A stretch of 64,000 nucleotides of DNA, taken from the NCBI GenBank assembly GCA_027494165.1, contig JAOSJM010000005.1:744001-808000 (forward strand), written 5' to 3'. The translations under genes and the position numbers were made by a program. Source of the stretch: Acidimicrobiia bacterium (GTDB lineage Bacteria; Actinomycetota; Acidimicrobiia; IMCC26256; JAOSJM01). Positions 1 through 8,987 of this stretch are shown in pieces. How positions within the stretch are numbered: position 1 is the first letter of the stretch; each line of letters starts with the position of its first letter. The notes beneath the pieces are model-generated. The model did no database searches, was not told the origin of the DNA, and saw only the letters and a list, made by a program, of their open reading frames with translations.

Positions 1-433
1 AGGCCGTCGTGCGCGAGGGCCTGCTCGTCCCCGGACGCGCGACGGCGAGCCCGTCTTCACGAGCGCCGACGTCGAGATCGTCGGCGCCGGCCTCCGGCTC
101 CTCGAAGCCGGCCTCCCTCTCGCCGACCTGCTCGCCCTCGCCCGGCGGCACCACCAGGCGACGCGGGCGATCGCCGAGGAGGCCGTGGCCATGTTCGACG
201 AGCACGTCCGCCGGCCCCTGCGCTCCTCGGGCCGGCCGCCCGAGGAGCGGGCCGAGCAGCTCGTGGGGGCGTTCCGGGTGATGCTGCCCTCGGTCACCGC
301 CCTCGTCTCCCACCACTTCCGGCGCGTCCTGCTCCAGGTGGCCCAGGAGCACCTCGAGTCGGTGGGCGAGCCCGCCGAGCTGGCGGCGGTCGACGCCGCC
401 TCGCGCGACCCCGAGGCGGGGTGGCCGGCGTGA
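1..433 (+). CDS. MerR-type transcriptional regulator, C-terminal part (5' end outside window)
   Basis: Partial gene; its start lies before base 1. The readable part (frame 2 from about base 45) has a DGEPVFTSADVE-like segment, then a helix-rich stretch with LLEAGLPLADLLALARRHH and ending ...DPEAGWPA before TGA. This resembles the effector-side helices of MerR-like regulators in actinobacteria; the DNA-binding part is not visible, so the family call is tentative. Bases 9-40 read VVREGLLVPGR in frame 3, and the match continues in frame 2, so one base appears lost or gained near 40-48. The stop overlaps the GTG start of menG by four bases, suggesting co-transcription with the menaquinone genes. 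Confidence 0.5.
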   Translation, partial: GRRARGPARPRTRDGEPVFTSADVEIVGAGLRLLEAGLPLADLLALARRHHQATRAIAEEAVAMFDEHVRRPLRSSGRPPEERAEQLVGAFRVMLPSVTALVSHHFRRVLLQVAQEHLESVGEPAELAAVDAASRDPEAGWPA

Positions 434-1149
434 GCGCGCCGGGCGGGCGGGTGCTCGGCGAGCGCGGGGAGCTCCCCGAGGGCCCCGAGAAGGCCGCCGC
501 GGTCGAGGCCATGTTCGACCGCATCGCCCCCCGCTACGACCGCCTCAACCGGGTGATCTCGCTCGGGCGCGACCGGGCGTGGCGCCGCCACACGGTCGCC
601 GCCCTCGGCCTCTCGCCCGGGTCCACGGTGCTCGACCTCGCCTGCGGCACCGGCGACCTCTGCGAGGACCTGCGCCGCGCCGGCCACGTCGCCGTGGGCA
701 TCGACTTCTCCGCCGGCATGCTCGCCGCGGCCCGCACGGGCGCGCCGCTGGTCCGGGCCGACGCGCTCCGCCTGCCGGTGCCCGACGCGACCGTCGACGG
801 TGTCGTCTGCGGCTTCGCGCTCCGCAACCTCGTCGACCTGGGTGCCTTCCTCACGGAGTGCGCCCGGGTGCTGCGCCCCGGTGGGCGCCTCGGCGCCCTC
901 GACGCGGCCGACCCGTCCGGACCGCTGGCCCGGGGAGTGCACACGGTGTGGTTCCGCGGGGCCGTGCCGGTCGTCGGCCGTCTCCTCTCGGCCGACCCCG
1001 AGGCGTACCGCTACCTGCCGCGCTCCACCGCCTACCTGCCCGAACCCACCCGCCTGGTCGCGATGGCCCGGGACGCCGGCTTCGCGGAGGTCGAGCGGCG
1101 GACGTTCATGCTCGGGTCGGTCCAGCTCCTCCTCGGGAGCCGGGCGTGA
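430..1149 (+). CDS. menG: Demethylmenaquinone methyltransferase (UbiE/MenG)
   Basis: SAM-dependent C-methyltransferase for the last step of menaquinone synthesis, a cytoplasmic enzyme acting at the membrane. About 239 residues, normal for the family. Visible signatures are MFDRIAPRYDRLNRVISLG near the N-terminus, the SAM-binding motif I VLDLACGTGDLC, the motif FALRNL, and LRPGGRL before the C-terminal substrate part. I choose GTG 430 because it overlaps the upstream stop as GTGA; GTG 421 is an in-frame alternative. Its own stop overlaps the GTG of menF in the same way, so menG and menF are translationally coupled. Confidence 0.9.
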   Translation: MSAPGGRVLGERGELPEGPEKAAAVEAMFDRIAPRYDRLNRVISLGRDRAWRRHTVAALGLSPGSTVLDLACGTGDLCEDLRRAGHVAVGIDFSAGMLAAARTGAPLVRADALRLPVPDATVDGVVCGFALRNLVDLGAFLTECARVLRPGGRLGALDAADPSGPLARGVHTVWFRGAVPVVGRLLSADPEAYRYLPRSTAYLPEPTRLVAMARDAGFAEVERRTFMLGSVQLLLGSRA

Positions 1150-2357
1150 CCCGGGCCGAGGCGCTCGGGAACGGGCTGCTCGCCCGGACCCGCGAGCTCG
1201 CCGACCCCGGCGACCTGCTCGACTGGCTCGGACCCGAGGGCTTCGCCTGGCTGCACGAGGGCGCCGGGTTCGTCACCGCGGGGACCGTCCTCGACGTCCC
1301 CACGGACCGGGCGACCTCCGTCCTGGCCTCCGTCCAGGTGGACGACGAGGTCGGCGTCCCGGGGACCGGGGCCCTGGCGGTCGGGGCTCTGCCCTTCGCG
1401 GGACCCGGTGTGCTCGTGGTCCCCGCGCTCGTCGTGGGCCGGGCCCCGGACGGTCGGGCCTGGGTCACCGAGGTCGCCCCCGCCGGCGGCCATCCCGTGG
1501 CCCCGGTCCGCTTCGCGGCCCACCGGGAACCGTCGACGGTCCGGGTGATCGGCGGCAGCCACGACCCGGGGAGCTGGGCGGTCATGGTGAAGGCGGCCCT
1601 CGCCCGCATCGACGACGGCGAGCTCGCCAAGGTCGTGCTCGCCCGCCAGATCGTGCTCGAGGCCGACCGGCCCTTCGACCGTCGGCTCGTGCTCGAGCAC
1701 CTGCGGGACCGCCAGGCGGGCTGCTACGTCTACGGCGCGCCGGGCCTGGCGGGAGCCAGCCCCGAGCTGCTCGTCCGGCGAGAGGGCCGGCGCGTCTCGT
1801 CGCAGCCGATGGCCGGCACCGTCGCTCGCGGCGCGACCGCGGCCGACGACGACGCCGCGGTCGAGGCGCTCTCCACCTCGGCCAAGGACGCCCTGGAGCA
1901 CCGGCTGCTCGTCGACGCCGTCGCCGAGGTGCTGGCCGCCCGCTGCACCCGCGTCGACGCGCCGGCCGAGCCCGAGGTGGTCCGGCTCGCCGACGTCGCC
2001 CACCTCGCCACCACGGTCCACGGGAACCTGCGCGAGCCCCGGCCCTCCGCGCTCGACCTCGCCCTGGCCCTGCACCCCACGCCGGCCGTCGGCGGGTCGC
2101 CACGCGACGCCGCCCTCGCCGTCATCGCCGAGCTCGAGGGCTTCGGCCGGGGCCGCTACGCCGGGCCGGTCGGCTGGGTCGACGGCCGGGGGGACGGCGA
2201 GTGGGCGGTGGCCCTGCGGGGCGCCGAGCTCGAGGGCTCCCGGGCCGTGGTGCGGGCCGGGGCCGGGATCGTGGCCGGCTCCGACCCCGAGGCCGAGTGG
2301 GCCGAGACCGAGGCCAAGCTGGCCCCGGTCCTCGACGCGCTCGGCGTCCGGCGATAG
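1146..2357 (+). CDS. menF: Isochorismate synthase (MenF type)
   Basis: Converts chorismate to isochorismate, the entry step of menaquinone synthesis. About 403 residues. The chorismate-binding core is clear: ARIDDGELAKVVLARQ, GASPELLVRR, SSQPMAGTVARG, the STSAKDALEHRLLVDAV block, HLATTVHGNL, LHPTPAVGGSPRDAAL, RYAGPVGWVDGRGDGEWAVALR and the closing AGAGIVAGSDPEAEWAETEAKL. The Lys of ELAKVV and the Glu of the EWAETEAK block match catalytic and Mg-binding positions of the family. GTG 1146 overlaps the menG stop by four bases. Neighbouring men genes favour menaquinone over siderophore use of isochorismate. Confidence 0.9.
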   Translation: MTRAEALGNGLLARTRELADPGDLLDWLGPEGFAWLHEGAGFVTAGTVLDVPTDRATSVLASVQVDDEVGVPGTGALAVGALPFAGPGVLVVPALVVGRAPDGRAWVTEVAPAGGHPVAPVRFAAHREPSTVRVIGGSHDPGSWAVMVKAALARIDDGELAKVVLARQIVLEADRPFDRRLVLEHLRDRQAGCYVYGAPGLAGASPELLVRREGRRVSSQPMAGTVARGATAADDDAAVEALSTSAKDALEHRLLVDAVAEVLAARCTRVDAPAEPEVVRLADVAHLATTVHGNLREPRPSALDLALALHPTPAVGGSPRDAALAVIAELEGFGRGRYAGPVGWVDGRGDGEWAVALRGAELEGSRAVVRAGAGIVAGSDPEAEWAETEAKLAPVLDALGVRR

Positions 2358-2393
2358 CACACGGCCGGCGCGCGGTCGCAGACCGGTGCCCCG

Positions 2394-4125
2394 TCAGCCG
2401 TGACCGAGCGACCGGGCCACCGCGTCCCAGACCTCGCGGTGGCGGGCCACGTTGTCCCGGCGGTCGGTCGGGACGACGACCAGCCGCACGCCTCCGGCCT
2501 CGATCGCGGCCTCGACGGCCGGCACGACCTGGGCGGCCCGCTCGACCCGCACCCCGGAGACGCCGTACGCGCCGGCCAGCGCGAGGAGGTCGATCCCGTG
2601 GGGGGTGGCGAACAGCCGCTCGAAGTGCTCGGGGAGGTCGGCCTGGGGCAGGAAGGAGAAGATCCCCCGCCGTCGTTGTCGAGCACCACGAGCACGGCGT
2701 CGATCCCCCGCCCCGGGGACCCGAGGAGGCCGCCGGCGTCGTGGAGCAGGCACAGGTCACCGAGCAGCGCCACGACGGGAGCGCTCCCGGACGCCGGCCG
2801 GGCCGCCACGGCGACCCCCAGCACGGTCGAGACGAACCCGTCGATGCCGTTGGCGCCCCGGTTGGCGAGCACCCGAAGGCCCTCGCGGGGCAGGGCGAAG
2901 GACTCGAGGTCCCGCACCGGCATGCTCGAGGCCACCACGAGGGTCGAGCCGTCCGGGAGCGCCCCGGCGACGTCGCGCGCGACCCGGCCCTCGAAGGGCG
3001 CGTCCCGGGCGTCGAGCACGCCGTCGAGGGCGTCCCGCGCGGCCGACTCCGCGGCCATCCAGTCGCCCAGCCATCCGGCACCGCGGTCCGTCCCGGGGCC
3101 CAGCCGGTCGGCCACCGTGGCCAGGAGCGCCTCGTCGTCCACGACCAGGCGCTCCGCCGCGGCCCGCTGCGGATCGAGGGCGACGCCGTCGGGATCGACG
3201 ACGAGCTGGGGTACCTCCGGCCCGAGCCAACGGGTCGTGGCCTTCGAGGTGAGGGCCGCCCCCACTCGTACGACCAGCTCGGGCCGGTGCGTGGCCGCGA
3301 AGCCCGGGACCCGCAGCAGGGCGTCGTAGGTCGACACGGCGTGTGGGCCGGACCGCAGGCCGGAGATCGGGTCGGCGAGCACGGGCCACCCGCTGGTCGC
3401 GGCGAAGCGAGCGGCGGTCGAGGGCTCACCGCGGTACCCCACCCCGCCACCAGCAGACCGAGCGGCGCGGCCCGCACCGCCGCGGCCACCCGCTCCACCG
3501 TGGCGTCGTCGGGCTCCCGACGGCCGGTCCGCGCGACGCTCCAGGGGCGACCGCCGGCCCGCCCGGGCGAGTCGACGAGCGGGGCGCCCGTCGGGACCAG
3601 CGGCTCGCGGAAGGGGAGGTTGAGGTGCACCGGGCCCGCCGGGGGGCCGAGCGCCTCGGCCACGGCCCGGGCCGCCAGCGACCGCCAGGCCGCGCCCGCC
3701 CCCGGCCGGTCCGCGGGTGCCTCCACCTCGGCGGCCCACCGGACGGCACGCCCGAAGAGGCCGACCTGCTCGACGGTCTGGGGCGCGCCGGTGTCGCGCA
3801 GCTCGGGCGGGCGGTCCGCGGTGCACACGAGGAGCGGCACCCGGGCGTGGCGCGCCTCGAGGACGGCGGGGTGGAAGTTGGCCGCGGCGGTCCCCGAGGT
3901 GCACAGCACGGGCACGGGCCGGCCCGAGGCCTTGGCGAGTCCCAGAGCGAAGAAGCTGGCGGACCGCTCGTCGAGGTGCACGTGCACCCGGATCCGGCCG
4001 TCGCCGGCCAGGGCCAGGGCCAGCGGGGCGGAGCGGGAGCCGGGGGCGAGGCACGCGTCGGTCAGGCCGGCCCGGGCCCACTCGTCGACCAGTGCCCGGG
4101 CGCAGGAGGTCGTGGCGTCGCTCAC
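2394..4125 (-). CDS. menD: SEPHCHC synthase MenD, reading frame broken twice
   Basis: Thiamine-diphosphate enzyme joining isochorismate and 2-oxoglutarate. The sequence begins MSDATTSCARALVDEW with a strong GGAGG site 8 bases before GTG 4125. Visible parts are APGSRSAPLALAL, HLDERSASFFALGLAKASG, CTSGTAAANFHPAVLEA, SGWPVLADPISGLR, NRGANGIDGF, and the ThDP/metal region LLGDLCLLHDAGGLL followed by VLDNDGGGIFSFLPQ. Two shifts interrupt it: near 3424 (AGC CCT CGA reads correctly with one more C) and near 2668 (after DNDGGG). The last part, LPQADLPEHFERLF to SLGHG, lies in the third frame. Nothing else is missing, so I treat it as an intact gene with sequence errors. Confidence 0.85.
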
Positions 4126-4139
4126 GCGAAGATCCTCCC

Positions 4140-4841
4140 GTGCGCGTGACCCTGGTGCACGGCTTCACCCAGACCGCCCGGTCGTGGGACCCGGTGTCGG
4201 CGCTGCTGCGCGACCGCTTCGAGGTCGTCACGCCCGAGGTCCCCGGCGGGCTCGACTTCGCGGCCGCCGCGGCCGCGCTCGGCGAGACGGGAGGGGCGGG
4301 CACGTACGTCGGGTACTCGATGGGTGGGCGGCTCTGCCTGCGCCTGGCCCTCGACCGGCCCGACCTGGTGACGACCCTCGTGCTCGTCGGAGCGTCGCCG
4401 GGGATCGCCGACCCGGCGCAGCGAGCAGCCCGCCGGGAGGCCGACGAGCGGCTCGCGGCGGAGATCGAGCGCGACGGGGTCGACGCCTTCCTGGAGCGCT
4501 GGCTGGCCCAGCCGCTCTTCGCCACCCTTCCCCGCGACGCCGCCGGGCTCGACGACCGCCGGACCCACACGGCCGGGGCGCTGGCGGAGACGCTGCGCCG
4601 GCTCGGGACCGGCGTGATGGAGCCGCTGTGGCCCCGGCTGGGGGAGCTGGCGATGCCGGTGCTGCTGGTGGCCGGCGAGCTCGACCCGAAGTTCGCCGGC
4701 CTGGCCGCCGAGATGGCGGCCGCCATCGGACCGCATGCCCGGGTGGCGCTGGTGCCGGGCGCCGGTCACGCCGTCCCCCTCGAGGCGCCCGATCGTCTGG
4801 CCGCCCTGCTCACCGAGCACCTCGGGGGTCTCGACGCCTGA
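4140..4841 (+). CDS. menH: SHCHC synthase MenH, alpha/beta hydrolase fold
   Basis: Predicted to eliminate pyruvate from SEPHCHC, the step after MenD. About 233 residues. It begins VRVTLVHGFTQTARSW (oxyanion HG motif), has the nucleophile elbow GYSMGGRLCLRLAL typical of MenH, an Asp in VAGELDPKF and the catalytic His in VPGAGHAVPLEAPDRL. Start GTG 4140 or GTG 4146; neither has a clear ribosome-binding site, so leaderless translation is possible. It diverges from menD with only 14 bases between start codons, an unusually tight arrangement. Other alpha/beta hydrolases share the fold, but the GYSMGGR motif and the men neighbours make MenH the best call. Confidence 0.8.
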   Translation: MRVTLVHGFTQTARSWDPVSALLRDRFEVVTPEVPGGLDFAAAAAALGETGGAGTYVGYSMGGRLCLRLALDRPDLVTTLVLVGASPGIADPAQRAARREADERLAAEIERDGVDAFLERWLAQPLFATLPRDAAGLDDRRTHTAGALAETLRRLGTGVMEPLWPRLGELAMPVLLVAGELDPKFAGLAAEMAAAIGPHARVALVPGAGHAVPLEAPDRLAALLTEHLGGLDA

Positions 4842-4846
4842 GGACC

Positions 4847-5075
4847 CGGACCGGCCCCCTCCCATCCCCGGACCGGCCCCCTCTCCCATCCCCGGACCGG
4901 CCCCCTCTCCCATCCCCGGGTTGGTGCGGAAACGGGGCCCACGACCCCGAAACCGCGCCAACCCGGCCGGTTCCTCGGCGCGCCGGCCCCCTTCCATCCC
5001 CGGACCGGCCCCCTCTCCCATCCCCGGGTTGGTGCGGAAACGGGGCCCACGACCCCGAAACCGCGCCAACCCGGC
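4847..5075. repeat. Duplicated intergenic block with direct repeats and a palindrome (family R3)
   Basis: Between the convergent ends of menH and menC. Three direct repeats of about 25 bases (CCGGACCGGCCCCCT, then CTCCCATCC) lead into an imperfect palindrome of about 50 bases at roughly 4917-4967, with arms CCGGGTTGG and CCAACCCGG. The repeat-plus-palindrome block then appears again at about 4985-5075. The right half contains GACCCCGAAACCGCGCCAAC, which recurs with two changed bases near 51,990 and 52,070. Confidence 0.85.
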
Positions 5076-5113
5076 CGGTCTCTCGGCCGGTCTCTCGCCG
5101 CGGCAGGCCCCGG

Positions 5114-6001
5114 TCACGGGCCGTCCTCCCAGGCGGCCAGCAGCCCGGGGTCCGGGACGGGGCGCCGCACCGCCAGGACCCCTCGCTCGGGCACCAGGGG
5201 GTCGGCCACGACGTCGCCGGCGAGCAGGCCGGCGGTCCCCAGACCGCACGCGTAGGGGAGCTCGGGCAGCGCGGCCGCGAGGGCCAGGCCGGCCGCCAGC
5301 CCCACCGAGGTCTCGAGCATCGACGTCACGATCGCCGCCACCCCGGCCGCCTCGGCCACCTCCATCGCCGCCCGGACCCCTCCGAGGGGCTGCACCTTCA
5401 GCACCACGGCGTCCGCGGCCTCCAGCGCGGCGAGCCGGCACGCGTCGTCCACGGTGCGCACGGACTCGTCGGCGGCCAGCGGCACCCCGACCCTCCGGCG
5501 CAGCGCGGCCATCTCCTCCAGCGTCGCCACCGGCTGCTCGGCGAGCTCCAGCCCGTGGCGCCCGAGCCGGGCGAGCGCCGCCTCGGCCTCGTCGAGCCGC
5601 CACGCCCCGTTGGCGTCGACCCGGATCGCCACCGCCGGACCGACGGCCTCCCGCACGGCGGCGACCCGGTCCACGTCGCCGGAGTCGCCCACCTTCACCT
5701 TCACGCACCGGTAGCCGTCGGCCACCGCGGCGGCCGCGGCGCGGGCCGCCTCCGCCGGCCCCACACCGGGCACGAGCGCGTTGCACACCACGGTGTCGCG
5801 AACCGGTGCGGGCCACGGAACGGACGCGGCCTCCTCGGCGGCCCGCCGCGCGGCCGCGACGGCCGGCGGCCCGTCGCCCGGGAGCGGGGAGCACTCCCCC
5901 CAGCCGGCCGGCCCCTCCAGGAGCGTGACCACCCGGGCCTCGACCCCCCGCACCGGGACCCGCAACGGGATCCGGACCCGGTGCTCGGTCAGCGCCGCCA
6001 C
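5114..6001 (-). CDS. menC: o-Succinylbenzoate synthase MenC (enolase superfamily)
   Basis: Dehydrates SHCHC to o-succinylbenzoate. About 295 residues. The N-terminal capping domain (RIPLRVPVRGVEARVV, GWGECSPLPG) is followed by the barrel: Lys pair in YRCVKVKVG, metal ligands in IRVDANGAW, the Glu of LELAEQPV, ADESVRTVDD and the Lys of AVVLKVQPLGG. These match the KxK, D, E, D/E and K catalytic order of muconate-lactonizing-subgroup enzymes including MenC. GTG 6001 starts inside the end of menA (13-base overlap), so it belongs to the menB-menA-menC operon. A promiscuous N-acylamino-acid racemase cannot be excluded by sequence alone, but the location argues for MenC. Confidence 0.85.
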   Translation of the reverse strand: MAALTEHRVRIPLRVPVRGVEARVVTLLEGPAGWGECSPLPGDGPPAVAAARRAAEEAASVPWPAPVRDTVVCNALVPGVGPAEAARAAAAAVADGYRCVKVKVGDSGDVDRVAAVREAVGPAVAIRVDANGAWRLDEAEAALARLGRHGLELAEQPVATLEEMAALRRRVGVPLAADESVRTVDDACRLAALEAADAVVLKVQPLGGVRAAMEVAEAAGVAAIVTSMLETSVGLAAGLALAAALPELPYACGLGTAGLLAGDVVADPLVPERGVLAVRRPVPDPGLLAAWEDGP

Positions 6002-6864
6002 AGACCCACCGCGAGGAGGGCGCCGACCACGACCTCCAGGCGGGCCGTCGCCACCAGGGCGGCCACCAGCGAGGGCGGGTCGGTCCGGCGGAGCACGAGC
6101 AAGGTCGGAGGCACCGCGAGCGGGAGGGCCAGCAGGGCGAGGAACCCCCACGGCTCGATCAGGCCGACCGCGACGACGGCCAGGAACGCCCCGGCCACGC
6201 ACCCGGCGAACAGCAGCCGGGCCCGAGCCGCGCCGACGCGGACCGCCAGCGTGCGCTTCCCGGACCGGGCGTCGGTCTCGACGTCGCGGATGTTGTTGGC
6301 GAGGAGGATGGCGCAGGCCAGCAGGCCGACGGCCAGCGAGCCCCACCACGCCGTGGCCGGCACCCCCTCGACCTGCACGTAGGCCGACCCGGCGGTGGCG
6401 ACGAACCCGAAGAACACGAGCACCATCACCTCGCCGAGGCCGAGGTAGCCGTAGGGCCGGGGCCCGCCGGTGTAGAGCCAGGCCGCGGCGACGCCCGCCG
6501 CGCCGACGAGCAGGATGCGCAGGTCGACCGCGACGGCCAATGCCAGACCCGCGAGGCCCGCGACGAGCATCGACAGGATCGCCGCCCGCTTCACCGACGC
6601 CGGCGCCACCAGCCCCGACGCCGTGAGCCGCAGCGGACCGACCCGGCCGTGGTCGGTCCCCCGCACGCCGTCGGAGTAGTCGTTGGCGTAGTTCACCCCC
6701 ACCTGGAGCGCCATGGCCACGACGAGGGCCGCGCCCGCCCGCCACCAGACCGTCGGGCCGTCGGCGGTGGCCGCCGAGGTGCCCACGAGGACCGGGGCCA
6801 GGGCGGCCCCGAGCGTGCGGGGCCGCGCGCCCGCGACCCACAGCCGCCAGCCGGCCGGCGTCAC
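5989..6864 (-). CDS. menA: 1,4-Dihydroxy-2-naphthoate polyprenyltransferase MenA
   Basis: Integral membrane UbiA-family enzyme that attaches the isoprenoid tail to DHNA. About 291 residues with eight or so hydrophobic segments. The first Asp-rich motif is [14 protein letters not shown] and the second is [20 protein letters not shown], the usual Mg-prenyl diphosphate sites; [11 protein letters not shown] and [15 protein letters not shown] are also typical of MenA. GTG 6864 overlaps the menB stop as GTGA, so the two are coupled; its end overlaps menC. Confidence 0.9.
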   Translation of the reverse strand: MTPAGWRLWVAGARPRTLGAALAPVLVGTSAATADGPTVWWRAGAALVVAMALQVGVNYANDYSDGVRGTDHGRVGPLRLTASGLVAPASVKRAAILSMLVAGLAGLALAVAVDLRILLVGAAGVAAAWLYTGGPRPYGYLGLGEVMVLVFFGFVATAGSAYVQVEGVPATAWWGSLAVGLLACAILLANNIRDVETDARSGKRTLAVRVGAARARLLFAGCVAGAFLAVVAVGLIEPWGFLALLALPLAVPPTLLVLRRTDPPSLVAALVATARLEVVVGALLAVGLWRR

Positions 6865-7694
6865 GGCCGCTTCGGGTACCGGTCGAAGCCGGGCCGGCGC
6901 TTCTCGAGGAAGGCCTGCTTGCCCTCCTGGGCCTCCTCGGTCATGTAGTAGAGGAGGGTCGCGTCGCCGGCGAGCTGCTGGATCCCGGCGAGGCCGTCGT
7001 CGGCCGCGTTGAGCGAGGCCTTCAGCATGCGCAGGGCCAGGGGGCTCTTCTCGAGCATCTTCCGGCACCAGTCGACCGTCTCCTCCTCGAGCGCCTCGAG
7101 AGGGACGACCTTGTTCACGAGCCCCATCTGGAGGGCCTCGTACGCGTCGTACTGCTCGCAGAGGAACCAGATCTCCCGGGCCTTCTTCTGCCCGACCGAC
7201 CGGGCGAGCAGGCCCGAGCCGTAGCCGCCGTCGAAGGACCCGACCTTCGGGCCCGTCTGGCCGAAGCGGGCGTTCTCGGCCGCCACGGTGAGGTCGCAGA
7301 CGACGTGGAGCACGTGCCCCCCGCCGATGGCGTACCCGGCGACCATGGCCACGACCGGCTTGGGGAGGCGCCGGATCTGGATCTGCAGGTCGAGGACGTT
7401 GAGGCGCCCGATGCCGTCGTCCCCGACGTAACCGTCGTCGCCGCGGATGCGCTGGTCGCCACCCGAGCAGAAGGCCTCGGGACCCTCGCCGGTGAGGATG
7501 ATCACGCCGATCGAGGGGTCGTTGCGGGCCACCTCGAAGGCGTCCTGGAGCTCGAACAGGGTCCGGGGCCGGAAGGCGTTGCGGACCTCGGGCCGGTCGA
7601 TCGTGATCTTCGCGATCCCCTCGGCGGTCTCGTAGCGGATGTCGCCGAAGTCCCCCTCGGGCTTCCAGTCGCATGCGGGACGGATCGGGTCCAT
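6861..7694 (-). CDS. menB: 1,4-Dihydroxy-2-naphthoyl-CoA synthase MenB
   Basis: Crotonase-fold enzyme that cyclizes o-succinylbenzoyl-CoA. 277 residues, the family norm. Motifs: [45 protein letters not shown] with the oxyanion-hole glycine, [38 protein letters not shown], and C-terminal [16 protein letters not shown]. The SGGDQ and GSFDGG blocks are characteristic of MenB rather than enoyl-CoA hydratases. First gene of menB-menA-menC; 53 bases separate its start from the divergent menE. Confidence 0.95.
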   Translation of the reverse strand: MDPIRPACDWKPEGDFGDIRYETAEGIAKITIDRPEVRNAFRPRTLFELQDAFEVARNDPSIGVIILTGEGPEAFCSGGDQRIRGDDGYVGDDGIGRLNVLDLQIQIRRLPKPVVAMVAGYAIGGGHVLHVVCDLTVAAENARFGQTGPKVGSFDGGYGSGLLARSVGQKKAREIWFLCEQYDAYEALQMGLVNKVVPLEALEEETVDWCRKMLEKSPLALRMLKASLNAADDGLAGIQQLAGDATLLYYMTEEAQEGKQAFLEKRRPGFDRYPKRP

Positions 7695-7708
7695 GGGCGT
7701 CCTGACTC

Positions 7709-7739
7709 TTGGAGCGACGACTCCTACGAACGCTACGGT
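7709..7739 (+). promoter_or_regulatory. Candidate menE promoter, leaderless type
   Basis: TTGGAG at 7709-7714, a 19-base spacer, and TACGGT at 7734-7739, ending 8 bases before the menE ATG at 7748. That spacing would start the transcript on or beside the ATG, the leaderless layout common in actinobacteria. Oppositely oriented TAGCGT (7735-7730) could serve menB. Confidence 0.35.
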
Positions 7740-7747
7740 AGCCCTCG

Positions 7748-8943
7748 ATGCCCGATCCGGACCAAGCAGCCCTGGTCGCCGTGCGGCTCCCCCCGACCTC
7801 GGCGCAGCCCGCGATCCGGGCCTGCTGGGACGCCGGCGAGGCCGTGCTCGTGCTCGACCCGTCCGCCCCGCCCGCCGAGGTGGACCACCTGCTCGATCGC
7901 CTGCGACCCACGGCGCTCCTCGACGCCTCGGGCCGCCGGGAGCTTCCCGGCGGGGAGCCGGTCGACGCCGGCGTGGCCGCGGTCGTGGTCACCTCGGGGA
8001 CGACCGGCGAGCCCAAGGGGGTCGAGCTGACCCGGGCCGGGCTCGTGGCCTCGGGCGTCGCCTACTCGCAGGCCCTCGGGGCCGGGCCCGGCGACCGCTG
8101 GCTGTGCTGCCTGCCCCTCCACCACGTGGCCGGCCTCGGGATCGTGGCCCGGTCCTGGTCCACGGGGACACCCGTCACCGTGCACGACCGCTTCGACCCC
8201 GTCGCCGTCGCCGCCGCGCCGGACACCGCGAGCACCACGATCGTCTCCCTCGTGCCCACCACCCTCCGCCGGCTGCTCCACCACGACGCCGCCGCGGCGA
8301 GCCGGTACCGGCGGATCGTCGTGGGCGGCGCCCCCACCCCGACCGACCTGCGCGAGCGCGCCGGGGCGGCCGGAGCCGTCCTGGTCGACGCCTACGGGCT
8401 CAGCGAGACGTGGGGAGGCTGCGTGCTCGACGGCTCGCCCCTCCCCCACGTCGAGGCCCGCCTCGCCGCCGGCGGGGAGATCCTGCTCCGGGGCCCGATG
8501 GTGATGCGCGGCTACCGGCTCGACCCCGAGGGCACGGCGGCCGTCCTCGACCCCGACGGTTGGCTCCACACCGGCGACCTCGGCGTCCGGGACCCCGACG
8601 GGCGCCTCCGGGTGGTCGACCGGCGCCGCGAGATCGTCGTCACCGGCGGCGTGAACGTGAGCCCGACCGAGGTCGAGGGCGTCCTCGCCGGGCACCCCCG
8701 GGTCGCCGACGTCGCCGTCGCCGGCGCACCCGACCCGGACTGGGGCGAGCGAGTCGTGGCCTATGTGGTGCCCTCGGATCCCGCCGCACCGCCGGCCCTC
8801 GCCGAGCTGCGGGCCTTCGCCGCCGACCGGCTGTCCGCCCCCAAGCTCCCCCGCCAGGTCGTGCTCGTCGACGAGGTGCCGCGCTCGGGAGGGGGAAGAC
8901 CCTCCGCCGGCTGCTCCCCCCGCCCCCGGCGACCGGCGCCTGA
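7748..8943 (+). CDS. menE: o-Succinylbenzoate-CoA ligase MenE, one frameshift near the 3' end
   Basis: Adenylate-forming ligase that activates o-succinylbenzoate before MenB. About 398 residues after correction, short for the family because the N-terminal domain is reduced, as is usual for actinobacterial MenE. Seen: P-loop-like [70 protein letters not shown] and GERVVAYVV. Near 8893 the sequence has five G where six are needed to read [22 protein letters not shown], which contains the conserved catalytic Lys; uncorrected, the frame runs on to 9112 without that Lys. Confidence 0.85.
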
Positions 8944-8987
8944 ACCCGCCGGGGTGCCCGACCGGCACCGGAGACGCCGGTTCAGGC
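8938..8987. terminator. Bidirectional hairpin between menE and the convergent gene
   Basis: Inverted repeat GCCTGAACC (8938-8946) and GGTTCAGGC (8979-8987), extended inward by GGTGCC and GGCACC. Both stop codons, menE TGA and that of the opposite gene, sit inside the stem, so one hairpin can end both transcripts. No U-tract follows on either side. Confidence 0.55.

Noticed and set aside
800-6382. A single 1860-codon open frame across the menaquinone genes, and many other frames over 400 codons opposite real genes
   Set aside because: Very GC-rich DNA has few stop codons; these frames are Arg/Pro/Gly-rich shadows without domain motifs and overlap well-recognised genes.
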